Source: Rhodopirellula bahusiensis
Lineage (GTDB): Bacteria > Planctomycetota > Planctomycetia > Pirellulales > Pirellulaceae
Direction: 5' to 3'
Assembly (NCBI RefSeq): GCF_002727185.1
Contig: NZ_NIZW01000004.1
Span: 62,001 to 126,000, forward strand
Length of the DNA: 64,000 nt
The notes under the pieces were generated by a model. That model saw only the letters and a list, made by a program, of their open reading frames with translations. It did no database searches and was not told where the DNA came from. Shown in pieces: positions 8,013-16,512 of this stretch. The stretch's first letter is position 1, and the number at the start of each line of letters is the position of its first letter. Both the position numbers and the translations under genes were made by a program.

Positions 8013-9611
8013 ATGAAATCATCGTTCACTTGCCTTCGTTTGCCGCTCGTTTTCTTGGCACTGACGCTGCCAATGCTGCTCAGTCAAAACATTGCATCCG
8101 CGACAGAGGATACTGCGGAAGAAACCAAAGAACGGGGCCTCAACCGGCAACTCTCATCAGCGGTCTATCTGACCGCGAATGATTTGTCGATCGCGACAGG
8201 GAATCCTTCGCTCGTACTCATGTCGAAGGGATCCACTCACATTCCCGTGTGGTCGTTGTCCGGAGGCACCGAAGGGCAATCTGTCGCCGGCATTGTCAAC
8301 GGACTTCCCGGCGAGTGCCGTGCGGTGAAGGTCGAAATCGTCGTGACGTCCACCGATGCGGGAACGCGCCCGGGCCTGGAGGACTTGTATCGGGTTCACT
8401 TGTCGCAAATGGTCGAAGACGGGCCGTTCACGACGGGATACTCATTGGGCAAGCCCATGCGAACACCGCTTCCCGCCGGCCCGTTCCACTCCCGCAAAAT
8501 CGTTCTGGAATCCTACTATGAAGTGGTTCCCGACGCGCCGCTGACCGTGCGAATCCAACGCGAACCTGGCTTGCCCGGCGACACCTTCACTCGTCCCACG
8601 GGACTGGCGGCAGTGAAGGTGACGCCGCTGAACGCCCCTGCCGAGGCTCATGTTGTCCAGGACGTGAGCGGCTACAACTCGTGGCCGATGACTCAAGCCA
8701 TCGGAGAGAAACTGGTCTGCACTTATAGCCGGGGCTCAGGTCATTCAATCGGCGAAGACGCTCGCGCGGTGTATGCACGCACTTCGGTCGATGGCGGAAA
8801 ATCGTGGATGGCGGAAACCGTCGTCGCGAACACCCCTGGCTTCGGCGAGGTCACCGTCGGGAAAGGCCTGGATTCCACAGGAGCGATGCTGCTCTGGGTA
8901 CGCCGAGTTGGGAAACAACGGCACCACGATCTCTATCGCACCACCGATGGCGTTTCCTTCACGCTGATAGCCACTCCGGAACTCGCCACCCAACCCATGC
9001 AGATCACCGATGTTTTCGCGGTCCCTGATGTGGGGCTGATGGCATTGTGGTTCGCAGGAAATTACAGCGACAAAGCGGTTCACTCATGGGGCGTGATGAC
9101 CAGCCGCGACGATGGCGTCAACTGGACACAGACTCCCGTCGAGTCCGGGCTGTTGAAAGCGGACTGGCCCACCGAACCCGCTGCTGTTTCCCTCGGCGAT
9201 GGCAGAATCCTCGCTGTCGCTCGGACAGAAAGCGGCCCCGCTCAATTCCAGATGGTCTCGACAGACAACGGTGCCACGTGGAAACGCCATCAAACCAACA
9301 TCAGTGATATCTACGCCTCCACACCCAGCCTTATCCTTGACGCTGAAACCGGCTTGTTGAGCAACTACTACTACGAACGAGGCCGAGGCATCTTGCGGCG
9401 CCGAGTGGTTGACCCAAACATCGTCTTCGACAATCCGCTGCACTGGCCCGCCTCAGAAGCAGTCGCCACCGGCAGTCAACTTGCATGGGACTCGGGCAAC
9501 GCCAACGCCACGTTCATCGGGGACACTCACTACGTCTCCTTTTACTCGGGAGAGGCTCCCGACACAGCCGTCATGCTCTCGGAGCTTCCCGAACCAACCG
9601 TCACCCCTTGA
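8013..9611 (+). CDS. Secreted sialidase-like (BNR/Asp-box) protein
   Basis: The 532-residue protein starts with a clear signal peptide (hydrophobic core about residues 10-20, cleavage near ASA-TE at 30). An N-terminal beta domain (about 45-210) is followed by a six-bladed propeller of the sialidase superfamily. Asp-box motifs are visible as 'SVDGGKSW', 'SRDDGVNW' and 'STDNGATW'. Such proteins often cleave terminal sialic acids or related sugars outside the cell, but the full Arg triad cannot be confirmed by eye, so the substrate is open. The ATG at 8013 is chosen because it begins the signal peptide; the frame stays open far upstream without coding character. It converges on the DUF1552 gene. 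Confidence 0.85.
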   Translation: MKSSFTCLRLPLVFLALTLPMLLSQNIASATEDTAEETKERGLNRQLSSAVYLTANDLSIATGNPSLVLMSKGSTHIPVWSLSGGTEGQSVAGIVNGLPGECRAVKVEIVVTSTDAGTRPGLEDLYRVHLSQMVEDGPFTTGYSLGKPMRTPLPAGPFHSRKIVLESYYEVVPDAPLTVRIQREPGLPGDTFTRPTGLAAVKVTPLNAPAEAHVVQDVSGYNSWPMTQAIGEKLVCTYSRGSGHSIGEDARAVYARTSVDGGKSWMAETVVANTPGFGEVTVGKGLDSTGAMLLWVRRVGKQRHHDLYRTTDGVSFTLIATPELATQPMQITDVFAVPDVGLMALWFAGNYSDKAVHSWGVMTSRDDGVNWTQTPVESGLLKADWPTEPAAVSLGDGRILAVARTESGPAQFQMVSTDNGATWKRHQTNISDIYASTPSLILDAETGLLSNYYYERGRGILRRRVVDPNIVFDNPLHWPASEAVATGSQLAWDSGNANATFIGDTHYVSFYSGEAPDTAVMLSELPEPTVTP

Positions 9612-9642
9612 GCATTCACATGCCAGTGGATCAACACTGCGG

Positions 9643-10998
9643 CTAACCCAATCCTTGCAAGACTCCGTTGCTGTCGCCAAACCCGTCGGCGTTCGCCCCC
9701 ATCTGCTTCATCATCCACAGGTACAAATTGCAAAGCGGCGTTCCGTTTTTATAACGCACATGTTGACCGGTTCGAATTCGTCCGCCACCGCCGCCCGCTA
9801 GCAAAATCGGCAGGTCATCGTGGTTGTGCCGATCACCGTCGCTGATCCCACTGCCATACACGATCATGCAATGATCCAGCAGCGAACCGTTGCCCTCGCG
9901 AATCAGTTTCAAACGAGACAGAAGGTAGTTGAACCGCTCCGCATGGAACGAATTAATTTTCGCGATCTCGGCCTGTTTGTGTTCGCTTTTGCCATGATGC
10001 GAAAGCTCATGATGCCCTTCGTTCACGCCAATCTCCTTGTATGCCCGATTGCTTCCCGCATTGGTGAACATGAACGACAAAATTCGCGTGCTGTCGGTTT
10101 GATAGGCGAGCGTCACCATGTCCATCATCAAATCGCTGTGCCGCGAAAGCTCCTGGGGCACACCGCTGGGGCGTGGGTAATCCGGCACACCTTCTTCTGA
10201 CAGTCCCAGCTTCTCGGCGCCGTTCAAACGTTTCTCAACGTCCCGAATGGCGTACAAGTATTCGTCCAATTTGCGTCGATCCACGATCGGAAGGTGAGCG
10301 TGCAAACGCTTCGCGTCCTCGGCAACAAAGTCCAAGATGCTCTTCCGATACTTCTCTCGTTCGCTCTTAGCACGACGCGTTTCTTTCACCGTTTGCCCCG
10401 CGAACAAACGATCGAACAAGGCACGCGGATCCGTCTCCTTCGCCATTGGATTTGTCGGACCACGCCACGACATATTGGACGCGTAGGCACAGCTGTATCC
10501 GCTGTCGCAATTGCCTGCCTGGCTGCTCGCTTCCAAACCCAATTCCAATGAAGCGAACCGGGTTCGGTCGCCGACATACTGCGCCGCGACCTGATCCACC
10601 GAGACTCCGTTTTGGATGTCAGCCCCATTTGTCTTGCGAGGGTGAGCGCCCGTCAAAAACGCAGCCACACTGCGTGCGTGGTCACCGCCTCCGTCACCAT
10701 GAGCACGAGCCCCATCCAGGGTCAGCCCCGACAGAACACTGATGGAATCCTTGTTATCGGCCAACTTCTCAAGCGTCGGGGTCAGCTCAAACTGGCGTCC
10801 CTCTTTCTGTGGCGTCCACGCGGGCATGTGCATGCCATTGGGAACATAGAAGAACCCCATTCTCAGCGGTGGTGGGCCGCCTGATTCCGCGGCCAACAAT
10901 CGCGTTGGACTCATCGCATCCAACAATGGCAATGCCACCGCGGTTCCCATCCCTCGAAGCACCAAACGTCGTGACAAAGTACGAGGTGAATGACTCAT
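9643..10998 (-). CDS. DUF1552 family exported protein
   Basis: The 451-residue protein belongs to the DUF1552 family, which is expanded in planctomycetes. It starts with a Tat-like signal ('LSRRLVLRGMGTAVALPLL'), followed by 'LRMGFFYVPNGMHMPAW', 'SVLSGLTLDGARAHGDGGG' and the C-terminal 'GGGGGRIRTGQHVRYKNGTP' block. Members resemble sulfatase/phosphatase-fold proteins; the function is not known. The start at MSHSPRT is chosen because it produces the twin-arginine signal. Its ATG overlaps the stop of the cytochrome-type gene by 4 bp (10995-10998), the standard arrangement of this gene pair, so the two are translated together and probably act together in the periplasm. Confidence 0.93.
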   Translation of the reverse strand: MSHSPRTLSRRLVLRGMGTAVALPLLDAMSPTRLLAAESGGPPPLRMGFFYVPNGMHMPAWTPQKEGRQFELTPTLEKLADNKDSISVLSGLTLDGARAHGDGGGDHARSVAAFLTGAHPRKTNGADIQNGVSVDQVAAQYVGDRTRFASLELGLEASSQAGNCDSGYSCAYASNMSWRGPTNPMAKETDPRALFDRLFAGQTVKETRRAKSEREKYRKSILDFVAEDAKRLHAHLPIVDRRKLDEYLYAIRDVEKRLNGAEKLGLSEEGVPDYPRPSGVPQELSRHSDLMMDMVTLAYQTDSTRILSFMFTNAGSNRAYKEIGVNEGHHELSHHGKSEHKQAEIAKINSFHAERFNYLLSRLKLIREGNGSLLDHCMIVYGSGISDGDRHNHDDLPILLAGGGGGRIRTGQHVRYKNGTPLCNLYLWMMKQMGANADGFGDSNGVLQGLG

Positions 10999-13376
10999 GG
11001 TTCTCGATACCCTTGCTTTTGAAATGGATCGCTCTCGATGATCGCCGCGATCAAGTAAGCGAATTTGTAGTCGTGCGAGCGAACATCGGCGGTGATCTTG
11101 TCGAGCGCACATTTATCGTAGTATTCCGTCCCACGCCCCAACGCGTAGATCAGCATCTTCTCAGCCAAACACCGAACGAATTGTTCGCTCCGCTGCGTCG
11201 TCAACAACTCTCGCAACCCATTGATACCATCAAACGAAGTGCCATCGGGCATCAAACCGCTGGCGTCGATCACATCCCGTCCATCACGTGTTCGCCATCG
11301 TCCGACCGCATCAAAGTTCTCCAGCGCAAACCCCAGCGGATCCATCATGTTGTGACACGCCGCACACGCCGGGTTGGACCGATGCTGTTCCATGCGTTCA
11401 CGAAGCGAACCAACCAACTTCCCCTTTTCCAGCTCGGGAATATTCGGCGGCGCCGGTGGCGGCGGAGTGTTCAGTAGATTGTCGAGAATCCATTTGCCGC
11501 GTTTCACCGGACTGGTTCGCGTCGGGTTGCTGGTCACGGTCAAAACACTGGCGTGGGTCAGCAATCCGCCACGCGGAGTGCCTGACAACGACACCTTCCG
11601 AAATTCATTCCCGCGAACGTCGTTGACGCCATAGAATCGAGCCAACGCTTCGTTCATATAAGTGAAATCCGCATTCAACAATTCGGTCACCGGCAAATTG
11701 TTTCGCATCACTTCCGAGAAAAACATCAACGTCTCCACCCGCATCGCGTCGCGAACCTCATCGTCAAAACCACGATAGATTCGGGTGTCCGGCTGAACGA
11801 TTTCGAGGTTGCGAAGTTGCAACCACTGCGAAGCAAAGTTGTCCACGAAACGACTGGCCTTCGGACTCTTGATCATCCGGCCAACCTTCTCCAGCAACAT
11901 CCGGCGATCACGAAGTTGGCCACGATGCGCCATCCGCAGCAGCTCATCGTCCGGCATGCTGCTCCACAGAAAGTAAGAAATTCGCGTCGCCAATTCGTAC
12001 TGGTTCACTTGCGGCATCACACCGTCATCCCCAGCCTCCCGCGGTCGCTCCACCCGAAACAAGAAGTACGGCGAGACCAACACAGCTTGCATCGCGACCT
12101 GCATGCTCTCTTCAAACGATCCGCCGTTGTCACGAACCTGAGTCGCAAGCTCAACCAGCCGGCCCAGTTCTGACTTGCCAATCGGCCGGCGATACGCTCG
12201 GCTCGCAAATCGCCCCAGCACAGCCTTCGCCGCGCGGTCGAACTCACCGTCGTTGCCAGCGGTCTCGAACAGCAGCACCCGGTGCGTCGTCGGCAAATCC
12301 GGCGACGAAACAAACTGGCTTCGTTGTTCAACGCCACTGACCTTCACATGGTGAACATGCAAGTTTCGATCGATTTGATCCTTGACGTAGTAATCATTCA
12401 AGAACGAAAGGTCGATCTGGCGGGTGCCCTTGCCCAACCGGAACGCAACCTTCTTCTCGGTCGGCTCACTCTCTTTCACTTCGACGGGAATCGTCCGGCG
12501 GCCCGCGGTGACTTCCGCACGCACCGGTTCGTCCCCACCTTGGTCGCCACTGAGGCTGAACACCACCGTGTAGGTCCCGCTGAACGGAGCGTCGAACTGC
12601 AGCGTCACCGTGCCGTTGGATGACATCGCCAGATGATTCTTGCCGTTGTACTTGTCCGCCCCGATCAGCGTGATGGGCGAACGCTCCAGTTCGAACAATT
12701 CCGGCGGTGGCGGCGTGTAAATCGCTTCGCCCATGATCGATTCTGCCGCATCCAAGTACTTCTCCATTAGCAGCGGCGGCAACGACAACACATCCCCGAT
12801 GTTGTCGAATCCATAACCGACGTCATCCCCCGGAAAATCATCCGCGGGCGAGTAATCCACGCCAACCAAATCGCGGATCGTGTTGCGATACTCAGCCCGA
12901 TTCAACCGCCTCAACGTGATCTTGCCGGCGTTGGGATTTCGAACGCAATCGATCGCGTTGGCAAGCTCATCGATCAGCTCCACCATCCGAGTCCGACTGG
13001 ACGGATCCATCACATCTGAATCCGCCGGCGGCATTGTTCCTAAGCGAACTTGCGCGAGAGCCCGCATCCAATGCTCGCGACCTTTGACGATTTTCAGCGC
13101 CGTGTCGTCAGCCTCCAGAGACACCCCACCTTCACCGTCTTCGGCACCGTGGCAGTCGTAGCAGTAAGTTCGCAACAACGGCACTAGCTGCTCACGGAAC
13201 TTGAGTTCGCTGGCAAGCTCATCCGCAACCAGGACGCTACCTCCGACGAAACAAACGATCAGCGCAGCAACGCAGGCGAGCAAACCACGCTGCACGAACT
13301 TCAGGGCTCGAGGCAACCGAACAAAAAGAAGTCGCGAGACACGGTGATCAACAGGATGAATAAACACACTTTGCAT
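10995..13376 (-). CDS. Planctomycete cytochrome-type protein (DUF1587/1592/1588/1585/1595)
   Basis: The 793-residue exported protein has a long N-terminal region with one hydrophobic segment (about residues 31-50), a cytochrome c-like heme motif CYDCH near residue 72, the DUF1587 block ('LRRLNRAEYRNTIRDLVG'), a beta domain, and the DUF1595/1592/1588/1585 series ('SRAYRRPIGKSEL', 'RGGLLTHASVLTVTSNPTRT', 'ACAACHNMMDPLGFALE'). A second CxxCH occurs in the last block. The family pairs with DUF1552 proteins; a redox role in degrading complex, often sulfated, polymers has been proposed but not shown. It is the first gene of the two-gene operon. Confidence 0.93.
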   Translation of the reverse strand: MQSVFIHPVDHRVSRLLFVRLPRALKFVQRGLLACVAALIVCFVGGSVLVADELASELKFREQLVPLLRTYCYDCHGAEDGEGGVSLEADDTALKIVKGREHWMRALAQVRLGTMPPADSDVMDPSSRTRMVELIDELANAIDCVRNPNAGKITLRRLNRAEYRNTIRDLVGVDYSPADDFPGDDVGYGFDNIGDVLSLPPLLMEKYLDAAESIMGEAIYTPPPPELFELERSPITLIGADKYNGKNHLAMSSNGTVTLQFDAPFSGTYTVVFSLSGDQGGDEPVRAEVTAGRRTIPVEVKESEPTEKKVAFRLGKGTRQIDLSFLNDYYVKDQIDRNLHVHHVKVSGVEQRSQFVSSPDLPTTHRVLLFETAGNDGEFDRAAKAVLGRFASRAYRRPIGKSELGRLVELATQVRDNGGSFEESMQVAMQAVLVSPYFLFRVERPREAGDDGVMPQVNQYELATRISYFLWSSMPDDELLRMAHRGQLRDRRMLLEKVGRMIKSPKASRFVDNFASQWLQLRNLEIVQPDTRIYRGFDDEVRDAMRVETLMFFSEVMRNNLPVTELLNADFTYMNEALARFYGVNDVRGNEFRKVSLSGTPRGGLLTHASVLTVTSNPTRTSPVKRGKWILDNLLNTPPPPAPPNIPELEKGKLVGSLRERMEQHRSNPACAACHNMMDPLGFALENFDAVGRWRTRDGRDVIDASGLMPDGTSFDGINGLRELLTTQRSEQFVRCLAEKMLIYALGRGTEYYDKCALDKITADVRSHDYKFAYLIAAIIESDPFQKQGYREP

Positions 13377-13736
13377 CCCACCATTTTACCAAGCCACACC
13401 TCGCGAGCGTGCACAATCCACAGGCGAATTGCTCACCCCGCTATCGGCAGAGTCGAAGCAACCCAAGCATCCACTACAACCGCTACCACCCACTGACGAA
13501 ACAAGTGGCATATGCTTCCAGCCTGTGATTGCCCTGAACACCGCCTGAAAGCCAATGCAACTCAACGAACCAAACATTGGCAATGGTCCTCCATAGGGTG
13601 GATGATCATCCCGTGCACCGAAGGACGGCTTGCGAGATTTCACGAGAGGATGCTCAGCCTTCCGGCCTCGGTGACTGTTACCGTGACTCACATATGCCAT
13701 GCTTTCTGTTGACGCGATCAACCTGAGACACACTGA
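13377..13736. other. Intergenic region, no convincing gene
   Basis: This is the upstream region of the cytochrome-type gene. A 115-codon minus-strand frame covers most of it but has no family resemblance and an irregular Cys/Ser-rich end, so I treat it as non-coding. I see no clear promoter or repeat. Confidence 0.5.
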
Positions 13737-13910
13737 ATGAAGTGCGAATCGCCGTTCTTCGCTCCGTCGTCACACATGGATGGACTGTGCCCAGAATGCG
13801 CTCAACATATCTGTGGATACTCGAATTGCTCACACGTGTTCGTGAATAGTTCGTGTGAGCTCTGCGGCTGGAATGGTTCCGCGACCGAATTCATTTGGTC
13901 GCTACAATGA
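13737..13910 (+). CDS. Small zinc-ribbon-like protein (57 aa)
   Basis: A plus-strand frame starts with ATG at 13737 and ends with TGA at 13908-13910. The 57-residue product has six cysteines: C18 and C21 as a CPEC knuckle, C26, C31, and C40 and C43 as a CELCG knuckle. The paired CxxC knuckles 18 residues apart are the arrangement of a zinc ribbon or rubredoxin-like metal site. There is no signal peptide. It falls between a planctomycete cytochrome operon and a run of small unknown genes. The role is unknown; candidates are a nucleic-acid binding or regulatory mini-protein. No strong ribosome binding site is visible, so being a real gene rests on the metal-site pattern. Confidence 0.5.
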   Translation: MKCESPFFAPSSHMDGLCPECAQHICGYSNCSHVFVNSSCELCGWNGSATEFIWSLQ

Positions 13911-14051
13911 ACTCACGAAGTCTTGCAGCTTGATTCAAAACCCAAAAACAATTTGGGGCAATCAACGGGACGGGGTAATCAATGAGCAAATGAAAACAAC
14001 AATGCCACCCCAACCTTCTAATTTCGCCCGTTCGATTTGTTTCGCCGCGGA

Positions 14052-14519
14052 CTATTGATAGGCGGAAGTCGTTGCCCGGATAACGGCCGCTTTTGGAAAC
14101 GGCAGAGTGCCATTCTCACGGCTATGCAACAGAACACCAAACTTATCTAGGTCAACGAACCTCGGATTTCGGCGAGTGTTGGGGTCGTTTCGATTTGCGG
14201 CGAACCAGAATCGATCCCCCGTCGAAAGTGGCATGCTCTTGCCGTAGAGCGTTTGCGAATCGCCAATTTCGATTGTGATCGTTCGATCGTGGTTCCTGCA
14301 CGTTGCGTAGTATGTAACGCAAGGACCACCGATGCGAGCACCAGTCTTCTCGTTAACCGCCGACCAGAACTCGCCTTGGTGAACCTTGGTGATGGAAGCG
14401 ACGTCCCAAAGTTGGTTATAGAGCGAATCATGCACTACACGGATCGCTGCGATTGCGATTGCAGCAATCAACACGGTCAACAACAACAATCGACTAGTGA
14501 ATCGAAATTGCATTTTCAT
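14052..14519 (-). CDS. Small membrane-anchored hypothetical protein
   Basis: The 155-residue product has one N-terminal membrane segment ('LLLLTVLIAAIAIAAIRVV', about residues 11-29) after a basic start, like the many 'RFTSRLLLL' small proteins of planctomycetes. The rest is soluble, with a pair of cysteines at about 69 and 75, and no recognised domain. It is probably anchored in the inner membrane facing the periplasm. It belongs to a stretch of short minus-strand unknowns with less regular codon use than the flanking housekeeping genes, suggesting accessory DNA. Confidence 0.55.
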   Translation of the reverse strand: MKMQFRFTSRLLLLTVLIAAIAIAAIRVVHDSLYNQLWDVASITKVHQGEFWSAVNEKTGARIGGPCVTYYATCRNHDRTITIEIGDSQTLYGKSMPLSTGDRFWFAANRNDPNTRRNPRFVDLDKFGVLLHSRENGTLPFPKAAVIRATTSAYQ

Positions 14520-14639
14520 ACGTCAGCCCCTACGAACGTCAAAAATCACCCGGTTTCGATAAGAGATTTTCCATCGTCAGAGACGACGACTCCGCGAATT
14601 TGGTTCGTCTCATGGCTACATGGTTATTGCTCGCCAGCG

Positions 14640-15083
14640 TCAAAGTGCGTTTCGCAGCAGCATCAGTTGAGTATCGACATTCTCGTCGATCCAGTCCCCG
14701 TCGTCAGAATGGATTGTACCGAATCGCACAACGCCATCGCCGCTAGCGTCGATTAGCCAACCACCCGCGTAGAACAGTTGGTGTATCTCAATCCCATCGG
14801 ACATGAACCGTATTGTCTCGATGTTGCCGGGCATGGTTGCGGCGAACGGAGCCCAGCGTGCATTCCGACAAAGTTGAATGAAGCGTCCAATGTCCGATCG
14901 ATTCGCAATCATCAGTTCTTCGATTTGAATAGCGTCGACGCCATCCAATTGCGTCAAAAACTTCGGTTGCGAAACGGCATCAATCGCGGGTTCGGAGACG
15001 GTGTTCGTCGAGACGCATCCAGAGATCAATGCAACACTGATCATTGCTACTCGAACGATGAGTCCAATTCGCGTGTGAGACAT
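14640..15083 (-). CDS. Hypothetical lipoprotein
   Basis: The 147-residue product starts with a lipoprotein signal: a short basic start, hydrophobic core and lipobox-like 'VALISGC'. The mature part has no family I recognise; it contains 'IQIEELMIANRSDIGRFIQL' (helical) and a strand-rich end with 'YAGGWLIDASGDGVVRFG', which hints at a small beta domain. The start at MSHTRIG is chosen since it gives the signal directly; an alternative start is 5 codons earlier. The gene sits in the run of small unknowns between 13.7 and 15.7 kb. Confidence 0.6.
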   Translation of the reverse strand: MSHTRIGLIVRVAMISVALISGCVSTNTVSEPAIDAVSQPKFLTQLDGVDAIQIEELMIANRSDIGRFIQLCRNARWAPFAATMPGNIETIRFMSDGIEIHQLFYAGGWLIDASGDGVVRFGTIHSDDGDWIDENVDTQLMLLRNAL

Positions 15084-15192
15084 TCTTCGCCATTGCAAGG
15101 AGTGAACTGACGACTAACGAAGCAAAGTGACAACAACGCAAGCTACCAAGTCCTTTCGTGGAATTCACTTGGACAGGTGCATTCGATGATGA

Positions 15193-15699
15193 TCACTCTT
15201 CAAGAATGGGAATCACGACGGGATCAGACGGGTAGCTGACACGCGTGGCTACGACCGTTTCTGGATGCAGTGCGGAAACGATTGCGGGATGTATTCCAGT
15301 TCCCTTCGGCAAGAATGCGACGCCACGTCCGTTTTTCAGCATTGCCGGGATATCTTTTGATTCAATCTTGGAGCCATCAAGCCGCGTAAACCTAAGCGTG
15401 CTCATCGACGCTATAAATCGCTCGGACTGAAGAATGAGGACCGAGCGAGAACGCGACCGAGAAGCGTGCACGGTTCTTCCACTATGTCGAATCGTTCCCT
15501 GAGTTGCCCAGTTTTGTCGAGAGTCATGCCAATCGAATACGGTGCCAATCAGTCGTGACGCTCCATCCGGCCCGTCCGCCTTGACTTGAGCATCTACGAT
15601 CCACGTTGGTGGTCCGGGTACAGGACCATCTGCTTCGCTGACCTGAATCTGCCAAGCGACAATTATCAGCGAACTGAGCAACAAGAATGGGTTTTGCAT
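15193..15699 (-). CDS. Secreted hypothetical protein
   Basis: The 168-residue product has a signal-peptide-like start (hydrophobic residues about 5-18, cleavage near SEA-DG). The mature part has an Arg/Ser block ('HASRSRSRSVLIL') and a C-terminal half ('MLKNGRGVAFLPKGTGIHPA') that looks folded. I recognise no family. It is the first of three adjacent minus-strand small exported proteins, each separated by about 110 to 120 bp, which may be independent genes. Confidence 0.55.
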   Translation of the reverse strand: MQNPFLLLSSLIIVAWQIQVSEADGPVPGPPTWIVDAQVKADGPDGASRLIGTVFDWHDSRQNWATQGTIRHSGRTVHASRSRSRSVLILQSERFIASMSTLRFTRLDGSKIESKDIPAMLKNGRGVAFLPKGTGIHPAIVSALHPETVVATRVSYPSDPVVIPILEE

Positions 15700-15936
15700 C
15701 GACTGTTCTCACTGGTGGAAAATGTTCGGCTACCAATCAAAGTCGCTGATTGTCGCCAAATCACACGGATCCCAGTCTACGGTTTCACCGCGCAAGGCGT
15801 GACAAAGCTCGATCTCGGTTCGGTAAACCTGGTGAAAACGCAGTGAGAACGTCCGTCCGGAAATTTGTTGACCGCCATAGGCTCAGTCATCTGGGGATGC
15901 CTCCCAGGGGCAACTCCGCTTTGATCCAAGGCAGAT

Positions 15937-15997
15937 TAGCCGATGTGCGTTAGCACCGGTTTTCACGACGCAACCGGACCTAACGGTCGTCGGCTCA
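15937..15997. repeat. Cloverleaf-like dispersed repeat, copy 2
   Basis: The second copy of the element at 4320-4381. The outer stem is TTAGCCG/CGGCTCA with one mismatch; the hairpins are GTGC/GCAC, CCGGTT/AACCGG and GACC/GGTC (15977-15980 with 15985-15988). It lies in the 315-bp spacer 15700-16014, in which I see nothing else. Confidence 0.8.
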
Positions 15998-16014
15998 TCA
16001 CCGAGACGCTTCGG

Positions 16015-16512
16015 CTACGACCGCGATCGGCGACCGCGAAGTCGCGAAATAACCGAAGGCAGCTTGGATGCGATCGAGCGAAGCTGAGGAGCATCCAGGC
16101 GTTCCTCCAGGACCTCCGAGTCGACGACCAGCTCTTGGTTGGATTCCGGTTGGTGAGCGACCAAATAGAAAGGCTGTTCGGCGACAACCTCACGCCCATC
16201 GGCCAAGAAGACTCGCACGCGAATCTTCCAATGAATTTGCATCAGGTGACCCTGATAGCTCAGCGGCGAAGCGGGCAAGACGCACTGGATCCCGTTTCGC
16301 TCCTTCAGCTGGATGCTTTGCAGATCCGAGTGGTCGTAGCGTTGGAAATAGTGGACGCCCAAATCCTCATCGCCTTTGCCCTCGGTATGCCAAAGCACCG
16401 AGATCTCGACGCTCTGCAATTCTTCCAAGTTGACCCGGCTGATTCTCCAGCCCGCCTTCAGCTGACAGCCGGCTGCGTACGATCCGTCATCACGACAGAC
16501 CGACACATTCAC
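16015..16512 (-). CDS. Hypothetical protein coupled to the upstream membrane protein
   Basis: The 165-residue product starts with a GTG that overlaps the stop of the preceding gene (GTGA at 16509-16512). The strongest motif is 'SVLWHTEGKGDEDLGVHYF' (about residues 34-52), followed by 'HWKIRVRVFLADGREVV', which reads as beta-rich like an arrestin-type half domain. A longer frame opens upstream, but its extra 35 residues overlap the coding end of the other gene and look non-coding. The arrangement suggests that the two proteins, or two halves of one function, are made together. The function is unknown. Confidence 0.65.
   Translation of the reverse strand: MNVSVCRDDGSYAAGCQLKAGWRISRVNLEELQSVEISVLWHTEGKGDEDLGVHYFQRYDHSDLQSIQLKERNGIQCVLPASPLSYQGHLMQIHWKIRVRVFLADGREVVAEQPFYLVAHQPESNQELVVDSEVLEERLDAPQLRSIASKLPSVISRLRGRRSRS

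Noticed and set aside
13386-13733. 115-codon minus-strand frame upstream of the cytochrome-type gene
   Set aside because: No resemblance to any family, irregular Cys/Ser-rich end, and it occupies the likely promoter region of a well-defined gene.
13855-14058. 67-codon plus-strand frame overlapping the zinc-ribbon candidate end
   Set aside because: Overlaps a better candidate in another frame and has no pattern of a folded protein.
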